A DNA stretch of 64,000 nt from Oscillospiraceae bacterium (GCA_900768105.1 CAAGBQ010000131.1:10408-74407); one strand, 5' to 3'. Counted from the first letter of the stretch, positions 52,290 through 60,396 are shown. The notes: generated from the sequence alone by a model not told the origin. Program-made: numbers and translations.

Positions 52290-52529
52290 ATGTCGGAATA
52301 TATGAAAAAATTAAGAGATCTGCGGGAAGATAATGACCTTACCCAAGAGCAGGTTGCGAAGCTGCTTGGAACATCGCAAACCATGTATGCACGCTATGAA
52401 CGCGGAGCAAACGAGCTTCCGCTGCGGCATTTTGCGGCATTATGCCGTATTTATAATGTTTCGGCGGATGATATTCTCGGAATTGAACGCGACAAACGCC
52501 GCCCAAAGGGGCGGATTGAGAAAAAATAA
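52290..52529 (+). CDS. XRE-family helix-turn-helix regulator
   Basis: 79 aa. Residues about 6-60 form the lambda-repressor-like domain: LRDLREDNDLTQEQVAKLLG, TSQTMYARYERGANELPLRH. The C-terminal tail is basic and there is no effector domain. The two dyads upstream (52201-52245) are natural sites for self-regulation. It is followed by a second XRE gene 88 bp downstream. No toxin partner is visible. Confidence 0.88.
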   Translation: MSEYMKKLRDLREDNDLTQEQVAKLLGTSQTMYARYERGANELPLRHFAALCRIYNVSADDILGIERDKRRPKGRIEKK

Positions 52530-52617
52530 GCGCGGCGCGGGCTGCGCTTATTTTGTTTAAGGTATAGCCAAACTACGGTTCAAAAACATCAAAGTGTAAT
52601 TTAAAGGCGGTGGTTTT

Positions 52618-52953
52618 TTGCTTGATTATTCCGCAATAGGCAAACGGATAAAGGATGCGCGAAAGAAAAGCGGTCTTTCGCAGGAGCAGCTTGCCGAAAA
52701 GGTTTGGATTTCCACAACGCATATGAGCCATATTGAAAGCGGCAGCACAAAGTTAAGTCTTGTTGTTTTGGCGGATATTGCCGCGGCGCTTGGGGTAAGC
52801 ACGGACAGTTTGCTTTTCGGAGCTTCGGAGGACGCTGTGCATAAAAATGCCGAAGCATTGCTCCGTTCCTGCACAAAGGAGCAGGCGGAGGTTATTTTTG
52901 AAATAATCAAAAGCGCAAAAGGCGCAATGGATAAAAATTTGCGGCAAAAATGA
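52618..52953 (+). CDS. XRE-family helix-turn-helix regulator
   Basis: 111 aa starting at TTG 52618, where AAAGGCGGTGG is well placed. The helix-turn-helix is clear: IGKRIKDARKKSGLSQEQLA and WISTTHMSHIESGSTKLSLV. A helical tail follows (about 70-111). It may form an operon with the XRE gene at 52290. Its own target is unknown. It is closed by a strong terminator. Confidence 0.88.
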   Translation: MLDYSAIGKRIKDARKKSGLSQEQLAEKVWISTTHMSHIESGSTKLSLVVLADIAAALGVSTDSLLFGASEDAVHKNAEALLRSCTKEQAEVIFEIIKSAKGAMDKNLRQK

Positions 52954-52976
52954 GCACCGTTTCGGTGCTCATTTTT
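52946..52976 (+). terminator. Terminator after the second XRE gene
   Basis: Stem ATGAGCACCG-TTT-CGGTGCTCAT, starting over the stop codon, followed by seven T residues. It contains the GAGCAC word. Confidence 0.9.
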
Positions 52977-52996
52977 TTGTGCGGAACTTGTCCCGT

Positions 52997-54082
52997 TTAT
53001 TTCAGCGTATAGCTGTCGTTAAGAAGCAGGGTGCTGTAAAGGAACAGCACATCGCAGCTGTCAAAATCCACATAATCGGAAAGAAGGGAGGGGTTTATAT
53101 AGCGGGTATCGATTACGGTTATTTCGGAATAGCCGCCGATGAGGTAGGGAACAAGGGAGCTTCCGAAGGAATCACGGAATACGGCAAGGCGCTTTCCGTT
53201 TTGCTGCTGCGGATTTGTTATTTTAAGAAGAGAAACGGAACCGGAAAGAAAGAATTCATATGGGTCCTTTCCGGAAAGCTTATCAAAATCATAGACCCCG
53301 CCGGTAGTATTTGTTTCCGCATTATAAACCTCGGCGGAATTTATTGCGGCGCTTGTAACATAGTTTATTTGCTCCGCAGAAAGCGGCAGTGCGGACTGCC
53401 CATAATATACGCCGTAAAAATTATTGGTGGCTGTTTTTGCAGTGTAGCTGTTTTCAAGCTCCACGCCGAGCGCGGCCGCGATTTTTTCCGCCGCAGGGGC
53501 AATTTTATCCTGCCGCCAGTGGGTGTCGGTTTTATAATAGCAATCGGCGGAAAGAACATCCGTAAGGTCAACATAATTGCCGATTGCGGCATTTTGCCGC
53601 AAAATCTCCGTAAGGCGGTTATAATCAAGCGTCAGATGACCGCTTTTTTCCGCAAGGCAGTATCCTTTATCCGGTGCGACGGCGACAACAACCTTGTTTG
53701 CGGAGTTGAGATATTTTTCATATATTGCGGTCATCTTTGCGGCGGCGTTTTTTACGGAGGCTTCGTTAAGCGGGTAAAGCTGTTTTACCGCAAAGCCATC
53801 CGCAACATATATTCCGTTGTTATCCGCAAAGCGGAAAAGCTTATATTGCGCAAGCGCTTTCGCCGTGCGAAATTTATCCCGCAAAGGGAATTGGTCAAGA
53901 GCTGCGGTTTCAAAATTTTTTGCAAAGCTTCCGTTTTCAAAGGATGAAACAGTAAATTCCGGAAAAGAGGCAAGCTTTCTCCGCTCGCTTTCGGAATATT
54001 CATCCGCAGGCTTGAGCACGCAAAAGGCAGAAAGCCCAAACATGAGCACGGCAACAATAATAACGGTTATTTTCTTTGACAT
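52997..54082 (-). CDS. DHHW/AlgX-like glycan acetylation protein
   Basis: 361 aa with an N-terminal signal anchor (about residues 5-22). FPLRDKFRTAKALAQYKLF is the typical post-anchor block, YYKTDTHWRQDKIAPAAEKI holds the DxHW motif (Asp-His), and AVFRDSFGSSLVPYLIGGYS holds the serine of the SGNH-like triad. With the MBOAT gene upstream (54107) it forms an AlgI/AlgX-like pair: MBOAT brings an acyl group across the membrane and DHHW puts it on a glycan. The two are 24 bp apart. Confidence 0.9.
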   Translation of the reverse strand: MSKKITVIIVAVLMFGLSAFCVLKPADEYSESERRKLASFPEFTVSSFENGSFAKNFETAALDQFPLRDKFRTAKALAQYKLFRFADNNGIYVADGFAVKQLYPLNEASVKNAAAKMTAIYEKYLNSANKVVVAVAPDKGYCLAEKSGHLTLDYNRLTEILRQNAAIGNYVDLTDVLSADCYYKTDTHWRQDKIAPAAEKIAAALGVELENSYTAKTATNNFYGVYYGQSALPLSAEQINYVTSAAINSAEVYNAETNTTGGVYDFDKLSGKDPYEFFLSGSVSLLKITNPQQQNGKRLAVFRDSFGSSLVPYLIGGYSEITVIDTRYINPSLLSDYVDFDSCDVLFLYSTLLLNDSYTLK

Positions 54083-54106
54083 ATTGTATCTCCTTTCGTG
54101 CTCAAA

Positions 54107-55510
54107 TCAGAATCTGAAATAAAGGAACGGGCTGAAGGAACCATCCACGAGATATGCGGTGCAAAGCAAAAGCCCCGCACAAAGAGCAATGGGTAAAAGC
54201 ACTTTTCCCGCAGCACAAAGCCATTTTTTGCTCTTCGCTTTTTCTTTGAGCATGAAAAAGAGCGGCGTTGATGCAACGGCACCGAAAATGAGCAGCAGAG
54301 CATAGCTTTTGAGATAATAAAGAGCCTCCGCAGAAAAAGACGGTATGCCGCCTGCGCCGAAAAGACCGCCGAGGTCGGCAAACGCCGCGGAAATACTTTC
54401 CGCATTGAATATTACAAATCCGGTTACGGTAAAGAAAAGTACATATATATGGCGGAAAAGTGCGGGTGCGTGCTCAAATTTTTTGAGCAGAAACAGCTTT
54501 TCAAGCACAAGCAGCACCGCATACATAAGTCCCCAGGCAATAAACTGCCAATCCGCGCCGTGCCAAAAACCTGTGAGGAACCACACAATAAAAATGTTAA
54601 GGAACCAACGCCCTTTGCCGCGGCGGTTTCCGCCCAGCGGGATATAAACATAATCGCGGAACCAGCTTCCGAGAGTCATATGCCAACGGCGCCAAAACTC
54701 GGTTATGCTTTTTGAAGCATACGGATGGTCAAAGTTTTCCGGAAAGGAAAAACCGAATATTTTGCCAAGTCCGATTGCCATATCGGAGTATCCGGAAAAA
54801 TCAAAATAAATCTGCAAAGTAAACGCAACGGCATAAATCCAATAAAAAAGCACGCTTTTTTCTTCGGAAGCGCGGAAGGCGGAGCAAAGCTCCGCAAACC
54901 GGTCGGAAAGCAAAATCTTTTTGCAAAGACCAAGCACAAAGCGCCCCGCGCCGTCGCAGCAAAGGTCAAAGCTGTGAACGCGGCTTTTAAGCTGTTCCGC
55001 AATGTCGGAATAGCGCACAATTGGGCCGGCAATAAGCTGCGGGAACATTGCGATATATGCGCCGAAGCTTATTGGGTTGCGCTGCGCCGGAAGGCCGCGG
55101 TAAACATCCGCGGCATAGCTTATCAACTGAAAGGTATAAAAGCTTATTCCAACGGGCAAAGAAAGGCGCAGCAGCGGAACGGAAAGTCCGGTGGCGGCGT
55201 TGAAATTGCCGATGAAGAAATCCGCATATTTAAAATAGAGCAGCAACCCAAGGCTTATTGCAATGGAGCCGGCAAGGAAAAGCTTCGCTTTTTTTCGGTC
55301 GCTCCGGCTTTTTTCAATAAGCAGCCCGAATATATAGCCGCTTGTTATGGAAGCAAGCATTAAAAAGACATATTTCGGTTCGCCCCAGGCATAAAAGACC
55401 AGGCTTGAAAGCAGAAGAACCGCATTTTTCAGCTTATTCGGTGCAATAAAATACAAAATGAACACCGCTGGCAAAAAGTAATAAAGAAAAGGAATGCTTG
55501 AAAAAAGCAA
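54107..55510 (-). CDS. MBOAT-family O-acyltransferase (AlgI/DltB-like)
   Basis: 467 aa. I use TTG 55510, 9 bp after AGGAGG, because LFSSIPFLYYFLPAVFILYF is the conserved family start. About 11 membrane segments follow. FWRRWHMTLGSWFRDYVYIP and GFWHGADWQFIAWGL contain the two conserved histidine blocks. It passes acyl groups from the cytoplasm to the DHHW protein encoded next. It heads the operon MBOAT-DHHW on the minus strand; the DUF4358 lipoprotein gene lies 80 bp further upstream. Confidence 0.92.
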   Translation of the reverse strand: MLFSSIPFLYYFLPAVFILYFIAPNKLKNAVLLLSSLVFYAWGEPKYVFLMLASITSGYIFGLLIEKSRSDRKKAKLFLAGSIAISLGLLLYFKYADFFIGNFNAATGLSVPLLRLSLPVGISFYTFQLISYAADVYRGLPAQRNPISFGAYIAMFPQLIAGPIVRYSDIAEQLKSRVHSFDLCCDGAGRFVLGLCKKILLSDRFAELCSAFRASEEKSVLFYWIYAVAFTLQIYFDFSGYSDMAIGLGKIFGFSFPENFDHPYASKSITEFWRRWHMTLGSWFRDYVYIPLGGNRRGKGRWFLNIFIVWFLTGFWHGADWQFIAWGLMYAVLLVLEKLFLLKKFEHAPALFRHIYVLFFTVTGFVIFNAESISAAFADLGGLFGAGGIPSFSAEALYYLKSYALLLIFGAVASTPLFFMLKEKAKSKKWLCAAGKVLLPIALCAGLLLCTAYLVDGSFSPFLYFRF

Positions 55511-55590
55511 GCCGAAATACCTCCTTTTAATTAACAAAAGCGGTGGGCTTTTTTGCCCACCGCCAACGGCGCAAAGCAGCCGTATTTTGA

Positions 55591-56127
55591 TTATTTTTTA
55601 ATTACCTTATCAAGGCTTCCGCCGGCAACCTCGGTAAAGGCTTTTTCAACGGAATCGCCGGAAATTTCTTCGCCGAGCTGGCTGTCCACCATATAAAGTG
55701 CAACCACATCGCCCTTTACCATAACGCGGACATCGTCTGCTTCAACACAGACCCATTTGCGCGGGTTAATGCCGTCAAGAACGGCGGAAGCGACTTCCTC
55801 TGCGTCGGCGGCGTTTTTAACGCGGATAAGCACAAAGGAATATGCTTGGGAGCTCATCATGGGTTCGGAAACGGAAACTTCCTGAACCTTATCGGCGGAA
55901 TCAAGACCGGTGAAGGCTTTGAGCATATCTGCATCGGAAATATCAATAGAGGAGGTTTCAAGGCTTAAATCAACGGGATTTTTCTCATAAACGGCGTTGA
56001 TGATTTCTTCGAGAGTCATGGAGATGTTGGAATCTTCGGAGGAGCTGTTGTTATCGTCGGCTTTGTTACAGGCGGCGAAGCTGATTGCCATAAGTGCGGC
56101 AAGAAAGATTGCAAGAACTTTTTTCAT
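55591..56127 (-). CDS. DUF4358-type lipoprotein
   Basis: 178 aa from ATG 56127 with GAAAGGAAA upstream. MKKVLAIFLAALMAISFAAC is a lipoprotein signal with lipobox, and a short Asn/Ser/Asp-rich linker follows. The domain about 35-178 matches the DUF4358 pattern found next to MBOAT/DHHW genes in Clostridia: MTLEEIINAVYEKNP, SQAYSFVLIRVKNAADAEEV, VEADDVRVMVKGDVVALYMV. It is likely an accessory outside protein for acetylation of the surface glycan (inference from context). Confidence 0.8.
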   Translation of the reverse strand: MKKVLAIFLAALMAISFAACNKADDNNSSSEDSNISMTLEEIINAVYEKNPVDLSLETSSIDISDADMLKAFTGLDSADKVQEVSVSEPMMSSQAYSFVLIRVKNAADAEEVASAVLDGINPRKWVCVEADDVRVMVKGDVVALYMVDSQLGEEISGDSVEKAFTEVAGGSLDKVIKK

Positions 56128-56200
56128 AAAAAGATTTCCTTTCATATTGCGTACATACGCTTTTATTTTTTGTTCACTGGGTCCGTATTATGCCGGACTA

Positions 56201-56292
56201 TACATAAGTGAAAAAATTTTTTGAATCTGTTGCGCACAAAATTCAATTTTACAATTTGTTAATAATTGTATTGATTGTACATATTGTAAAAT
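56201..56292. repeat. Degenerate direct repeat, copy 1
   Basis: About 92 bp, aligned with copy 2 at 56401-56494 with about 12 mismatches and two 1-nt gaps. It contains the arms TTTTACAAT and ATTGTAAAA at its right half, and TTGTA at 56266, 56275 and 56284, exactly 9 nt apart. No gene is seen in 56128-56530; a hairpin at about 56362-56390 lies between the copies. Confidence 0.85.
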
Positions 56293-56400
56293 TTAATCGC
56301 AGCAGACAACGCTGCATTATAAACACCGAATATGATAGCGGTATGATGTTTGGTAAAAAGATGTGTGGGGGCGTGCAAAGCGCGCCCCACAGCAGCGATA

Positions 56401-56494
56401 TAAATAAATGAAAAAATTTTTTTGAATCTGTTGCACACAAAGTTCAATTTTTACAATTTGTTAATAAACGCCGCGATTGTACGCATTGTAAAAT
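56401..56494. repeat. Degenerate direct repeat, copy 2
   Basis: Second copy, starting exactly 200 bp after copy 1. It keeps the arms TTTTTACAAT and ATTGTAAAA, and TTGTA at 56477 and 56486, again 9 nt apart. The part between the arms has diverged the most. Confidence 0.85.
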
Positions 56495-56537
56495 ATAAGC
56501 CGCGGTAAGCATTGCCTTTTTTATAAAAGGGCGAAAA

Positions 56538-56566
56538 AAAACAGCGCGCTTGCCGCGCGCTGTTTT
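56538..56566 (-). terminator. Terminator after the ABC-2/GntR operon
   Basis: Perfect 12-bp stem AAAACAGCGCGC / GCGCGCTGTTTT with loop TTGCC; on the minus strand it ends in T residues, 6 bp after the gntR stop. Confidence 0.9.
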
Positions 56567-56571
56567 AAAAA

Positions 56572-56937
56572 TTAGTACAGTTCTTTTATTACGCGTTCGA
56601 TTTCCTCTTCCGAAGCGCCGAGGCTTTTGCAAAAGGCAACCCCTTCAGAAAGGCGCTCCGCCAAAAGGGTGCGGCGCTTTGCCGAAAGCTCCTCCGAAGA
56701 AAGCTCTGCAACAAAGCTTCCGCGGCCGACGGCGGTTATGATAAATCCGTCGCGTTCAAGCTCCTCCCAAGCGCGCTTTACGGAAATAACGCTTACGCGA
56801 AGCTCCTCCGCCGCGGTTCTTATGGGCGGCAAGGCTTCTCCGGAGGAAAGCTCGCCGTTTATTACGGCGCGTGAAACGCCGTCGTATATCTGGCGGTAAA
56901 GCGGGGTACCGGCAGAATCCTTTACGGACAAGTTCAT
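56572..56937 (-). CDS. GntR-family regulator (YtrA-type)
   Basis: 121 aa from ATG 56937, overlapping the permease stop by ATGA. The winged helix (about 8-75) is clear: GTPLYRQIYDGVSRAVINGE and TAAEELRVSVISVKRAWEEL. A short helical tail follows, as in the YtrA subfamily, which lacks an effector domain and sits with ABC transporter genes. It is unusually the last gene of the operon. Its site may be the inverted repeat over the promoter at 58445. Confidence 0.92.
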   Translation of the reverse strand: MNLSVKDSAGTPLYRQIYDGVSRAVINGELSSGEALPPIRTAAEELRVSVISVKRAWEELERDGFIITAVGRGSFVAELSSEELSAKRRTLLAERLSEGVAFCKSLGASEEEIERVIKELY

Positions 56938-57581
56938 AAATCTACCTTTCCAAATCGCTTTGCTGAAATTTTGTATGAGCAAAAGGTCATTACAGCATAA
57001 ATTATAATGCCTGCGGCAAGGATTGGCAAGTGTTGCGCAATAATTCCGGAGCGGTCAAGAAATTCGCTTATGGAAGAATGATAATATTGCGCAAGAGTTT
57101 CGGCAACGGAGATATAGAGGAAGATAAAAATTGAAGAATAGAGCAGCGGGCGGAAAAGCTTGTGCGCGGTGCGGTAAAATTCCGGCATAAATATAAGGTT
57201 AAAGCCGCCCAGCATAATAAGCGAAAGGCCATAGAAAGCAAGGTTCGGTTCAATTCCGGCGGCGTTGTTTCCGTTTGGGTTTATCTCTACGGAAAGTACG
57301 GAAAAGGGTATGGAAATAAGCACGGAGGCAAGCTCAAAAAGTATTACGGAGGCAAAACGGCCTTTTACCACATCGGTTTTCTTAATAGGCAGGGTTGCGG
57401 TGTAAAAAATATCGTTTTGTTCCCGCCCAATCAAAAAAGTAAAATAAATCGCAAGGCAGGTATACATAAATACCACATAATAGGGGTAATTCGGAATAAG
57501 CATAAGCGCCGGCATCAGCAAAAAGAAATACATGGTTGGATGCAGCCCAAGGCGCAGTTCTTTATATAACAGATTCTTCAT
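56934..57581 (-). CDS. ABC-2 type permease subunit
   Basis: 215 aa from ATG 57581 with AAAGGGG upstream, overlapping the ATPase end by 20 bp. It has six hydrophobic segments. MKNLLYKELRLGLHPTMYFF is a typical ABC-2 permease start (KE-R motif). It partners the ATPase encoded upstream, giving an exporter or resistance pump of the YtrB/BcrA type. The substrate is unknown; cell-wall antibiotics or lipids are usual for such units (family knowledge). Confidence 0.85.
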   Translation of the reverse strand: MKNLLYKELRLGLHPTMYFFLLMPALMLIPNYPYYVVFMYTCLAIYFTFLIGREQNDIFYTATLPIKKTDVVKGRFASVILFELASVLISIPFSVLSVEINPNGNNAAGIEPNLAFYGLSLIMLGGFNLIFMPEFYRTAHKLFRPLLYSSIFIFLYISVAETLAQYYHSSISEFLDRSGIIAQHLPILAAGIIIYAVMTFCSYKISAKRFGKVDL

Positions 57582-58419
57582 CCTGCTCGCCCCTTTCAAT
57601 ATGAATCATAATTTCCTCAAGGCTTATGGAAGCGGTTTGCCCCTTGAAGAGGGCGGCGTCCGCCGCTTTTATCATTCCTTCAAAGCCGAATTTATGCTCT
57701 CTAATACCGATTACGGCGCTGCGCTGCTCCGGAAGAAGCTCCCCGCCGGAAATGGCAAGATAACCCTCGCGGAAGCTTTCTATATCGGTGCTTTCAAGTA
57801 TTTCTCCGCCCTTGATATAGGTTATATAATCCGCGCATTTTTCAAGGTCGGTGATAATGTGTGTGGAAAAGAAAATGCTGCGGCGACCGTCCTTAACTAT
57901 ATCGCGGAAAATTTCTATAAGCTCGTCGCGGGAAACGGGGTCAAGCCCGCTTGTCGGTTCGTCAAGGATAAGCAGCCGCGCATTGTGCGAAAGAGCAAGC
58001 GCCAAAGAAAATTTTACCTTCATCCCGGCGGAAAGCTCCTTTACGCGCTTGTTTTTATCAAGGTCGAATTTTTTAAAGTATTTTTCAAAGGCGGCATTGT
58101 CCCAGTTTTTATAAAATTTCTTTGTAACATCCGCAATGGCAGAAAGCTTTTTGTCCGCATAGTAGTCAACGCCGCCCATTACTATTCCTATTTCCTGTTT
58201 GCACTCAACTTCGTTTTCAAAAAAATTTTTGCCGAACATGGTAACTTCGCCGCAATCCGGTTTTACAAGACCGAGCATGGATTTTAGAGTAGTGGTTTTT
58301 CCCGCGCCGTTTCTTCCGATAAAGCCCATAATGTAGCCTTCGTCAATGGAGAAGGAAACATCGCGGAGTTTAAATTTTTCATAGCTTTTGGAAAGCCCGC
58401 GAACAGAAATAATTTCCAA
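57562..58419 (-). CDS. ABC transporter ATP-binding protein
   Basis: 285 aa starting at TTG 58419, where AAAGGAAG lies 7 bp upstream; the longer frame from 58467 overlaps the promoter. Walker A is GFIGRNGAGKTTT, the signature ELSAGMKVKFSLALAL and Walker B LLILDEPTSGLD. The C-terminal 70 residues are a BcrA-type extension. It is the first gene of the operon ATPase-permease-GntR. Confidence 0.92.
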   Translation of the reverse strand: MEIISVRGLSKSYEKFKLRDVSFSIDEGYIMGFIGRNGAGKTTTLKSMLGLVKPDCGEVTMFGKNFFENEVECKQEIGIVMGGVDYYADKKLSAIADVTKKFYKNWDNAAFEKYFKKFDLDKNKRVKELSAGMKVKFSLALALSHNARLLILDEPTSGLDPVSRDELIEIFRDIVKDGRRSIFFSTHIITDLEKCADYITYIKGGEILESTDIESFREGYLAISGGELLPEQRSAVIGIREHKFGFEGMIKAADAALFKGQTASISLEEIMIHIERGEQDEESVI

Positions 58420-58444
58420 GGCATCGCTTCCTTTGTCTGAAATA

Positions 58445-58484
58445 TTGTACATACTCATTATATACAATTTTTGGCGGTTGTCAA
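58445..58484 (-). promoter_or_regulatory. Promoter and GntR-type operator of the ABC-2 operon
   Basis: On the minus strand TTGACA (58484-58479) and TATAAT (58462-58457) lie 16 bp apart. The inverted repeat TTGTACAT-N7-ATATACAA (58445-58467, 7 of 8 matching) covers the -10 element, a natural repression site for the GntR protein of the same operon. Confidence 0.75.
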
Positions 58485-58533
58485 TGCCGTTCGGTAAAGA
58501 GGAGGAACATTGCGTGTAAAATTTTTTGCGCAG

Positions 58534-58562
58534 CTTGCCGCGCCCTCGCCAAAGTGCTATAA
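58534..58562 (+). promoter_or_regulatory. Promoter of the DUF6440 gene
   Basis: TTGCCG (58534-58539), 17-bp spacer, TATAAT (58557-58562), 33 bp before the GTG start. Confidence 0.65.
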
Positions 58563-58595
58563 TTTAACTGCAATAATTTAAGGGATGAAAAAACA

Positions 58596-58784
58596 GTGAG
58601 CGACAAAACAAACAGATTTATAAAGATTTATTCCCAGGGAATGCTTGATGTTATGGAAATTTGGGTGGATAAAGAAACAGGAGTGAACTATATCTTCCAC
58701 TGGAACGGCACTGCCGGCGGAATGACTCCGCTTTTGGGTGTCGACGGGAAACCGGTTGTTACATATGACAATCAGGAAAAATAA
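58596..58784 (+). CDS. DUF6440-family small protein
   Basis: 62 aa, start GTG 58596 with AAGGGAT upstream; the nearer ATG 58585 is followed by a stop in its frame. The pattern VWVDKETGVNYIF-type (here EIWVDKETGVNYIFHWNGTA), then GGMTPLLGVDGKPVV, matches DUF6440, a small soluble family common in Bacillota and phages. Function is not known. It overlaps the membrane-protein gene by 20 bp. Confidence 0.8.
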   Translation: MSDKTNRFIKIYSQGMLDVMEIWVDKETGVNYIFHWNGTAGGMTPLLGVDGKPVVTYDNQEK

Positions 58785-59268
58785 AATTTTAAATCCGCTT
58801 TCAATGCTTGCGGCGGGGCTGGTGCTCGGCGCCGTTTCACGCTTTTTGGATATTTACACGCAGGTTCTCGGCGATATTTTTTCGCAGATGGCGATATGGA
58901 TTTTTATCGGCACGCTTATTTCCGTTTACAGCGAAACGAAGAAAAAAGCCATGCTTAATATTTTGCCGTTTTGCCTTGGAATGTTATTTACATATTACCT
59001 TGTGGCGGTTATTACAAAAGGCGTTTACAGCAAAACATTCATAATCGGGTGGACGGCATTTGCTTTTTGCTCACCTATTATGGCGTATTTTGCGTGGATG
59101 ACAAAGGAACGCGGCGTGTTTCCGAAAATAATAAGCGTCGGAATTTTGCTTGTTTCGGTGCTTTCGAGCATTGTGCTTTTTGGCGGGCCGCGTGGCTATG
59201 ATTTTATCATAAACGGCGCTTTGGCATACTTCCTTTTTTTTGCGAAGGTGCGGCGCCATGCGCTTTGA
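58765..59268 (+). CDS. Integral membrane protein of unknown function
   Basis: 167 aa from ATG 58765, which lies in the last 20 bp of the DUF6440 gene. No strong ribosome site is visible, so it is probably translated by coupling. It has five hydrophobic helices: near 12-28, 32-50, 61-83, 91-106 and 122-140, with a possible sixth at the end. No family is recognised. The promoter of the next gene overlaps its stop codon. Confidence 0.7.
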   Translation: MTIRKNKILNPLSMLAAGLVLGAVSRFLDIYTQVLGDIFSQMAIWIFIGTLISVYSETKKKAMLNILPFCLGMLFTYYLVAVITKGVYSKTFIIGWTAFAFCSPIMAYFAWMTKERGVFPKIISVGILLVSVLSSIVLFGGPRGYDFIINGALAYFLFFAKVRRHAL

Positions 59269-59293
59269 CAAATGCGGTGCCGAAGGATATAAT
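59265..59293 (+). promoter_or_regulatory. Consensus promoter of the eIF-2B/MtnA-like gene
   Basis: TTGACA (59265-59270), 17-bp spacer, TATAAT (59288-59293). The -35 element contains the TGA stop of the upstream membrane-protein gene. Confidence 0.85.
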
Positions 59294-59331
59294 TTGTTTA
59301 TGAATTTGACTGCAGAAAGGGGTTTTTATGT

Positions 59332-60396
59332 ATGTCAAGAGCCGACGAGGGTCTTGCTTTTTTGCTTAAATACGAAAATGTTGCATGGTATGAAAACGGA
59401 ACCGTACGGATTCTTGACCGCAGGTGCTATCCCCACCCGATAAGCTTTGTTACCTGCAAAACCTCCAAGGAGGTTGCAAAGGCAATAACCGATATGGTAA
59501 CCCAAAGTGCGGGACCGTACCTTGCCGCAGGAATGGGCATGGTGCTTGCCGCGCACGAGGGAGCGGGCGGATGTGTTGCCGAACAGCTTCGCCATATGCG
59601 CGAAGCCGCCGAAATTATCTCTAACGCAAGACCCACCACCGCAAAGCGTATGAGCCAGATAACCACAGGCTGCCTTGATGCGGCGGTGCACGCGGCGGCG
59701 GCAAACCGCAGCGTGGAACAGGCGGTTTTTGACCATGTAATTGCCATTACGGACGCGCGCTATCGCAAAATTGAGCAAACGGCAAAATATCTTGTGGAAA
59801 AATTTCCGGCGGAGGGTACGGTAATGACCCAATGCTTTGCCGAAACGATTCTTGGCTTTATGTGCCTTGAATGCCGGCGGCAAAACAAAAACATAAAATT
59901 TATATGTCCGGAAACACGCCCGTATTTCCAAGGGGCGCGCCTTACGGCAAGCGTTTTGCATGATATGGGCTTTGATGTTACGGTTATTACCGATAATATG
60001 CCCGCATGGACAATGCACGAAAAAAAGGTGGATGTTTTCACCTGCGCGGCGGACGCCATAACCATGGACGGATGGGTGGTAAACAAGGTGGGAACCCTCC
60101 AAATTTCCCTTGCGGCGAAATATTGGGGCATACCGGTTTATGTGACCGGCGCGCCGGATAAATGCCACGAGCACGCCGCCGAGGTAAAAATAGAGCAGCG
60201 CGACCCGAAACAGGTTTTGGAGGCACTTGGCAAGCCCACCGCGCCGGAGGGAGTGAACGGTTTCTATCCCGCATTCGATAAAACCCCGCCGGAGCTTATC
60301 ACCGGAATAGTCACCGACCGAGGAGTTTATTCGCCGGATAAGCTATGGGATTATTATGACGGCAACCGTGCCGGAGAATATGATGTAGTTGTTTAA
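59332..60396 (+). CDS. eIF-2B alpha/MtnA-like sugar-phosphate isomerase
   Basis: 354 aa. Core blocks of the aIF-2B/methylthioribose-1-phosphate isomerase/ribose-1,5-bisphosphate isomerase superfamily are visible: VMTQCFAETILGFMC, FICPETRPYFQGARLTASVL, NMPAWTMHEKKVDVF, CAADAITMDGWVVNKVGT. The catalytic Cys (TQC) and Asp (AAD) positions are kept. An unusual N-terminal segment (about 1-60) does not match MtnA. The substrate may be MTR-1-P or another aldose-1-phosphate; no other methionine-salvage gene is nearby. AAAGGGG lies upstream. Confidence 0.8.
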   Translation: MSRADEGLAFLLKYENVAWYENGTVRILDRRCYPHPISFVTCKTSKEVAKAITDMVTQSAGPYLAAGMGMVLAAHEGAGGCVAEQLRHMREAAEIISNARPTTAKRMSQITTGCLDAAVHAAAANRSVEQAVFDHVIAITDARYRKIEQTAKYLVEKFPAEGTVMTQCFAETILGFMCLECRRQNKNIKFICPETRPYFQGARLTASVLHDMGFDVTVITDNMPAWTMHEKKVDVFTCAADAITMDGWVVNKVGTLQISLAAKYWGIPVYVTGAPDKCHEHAAEVKIEQRDPKQVLEALGKPTAPEGVNGFYPAFDKTPPELITGIVTDRGVYSPDKLWDYYDGNRAGEYDVVV

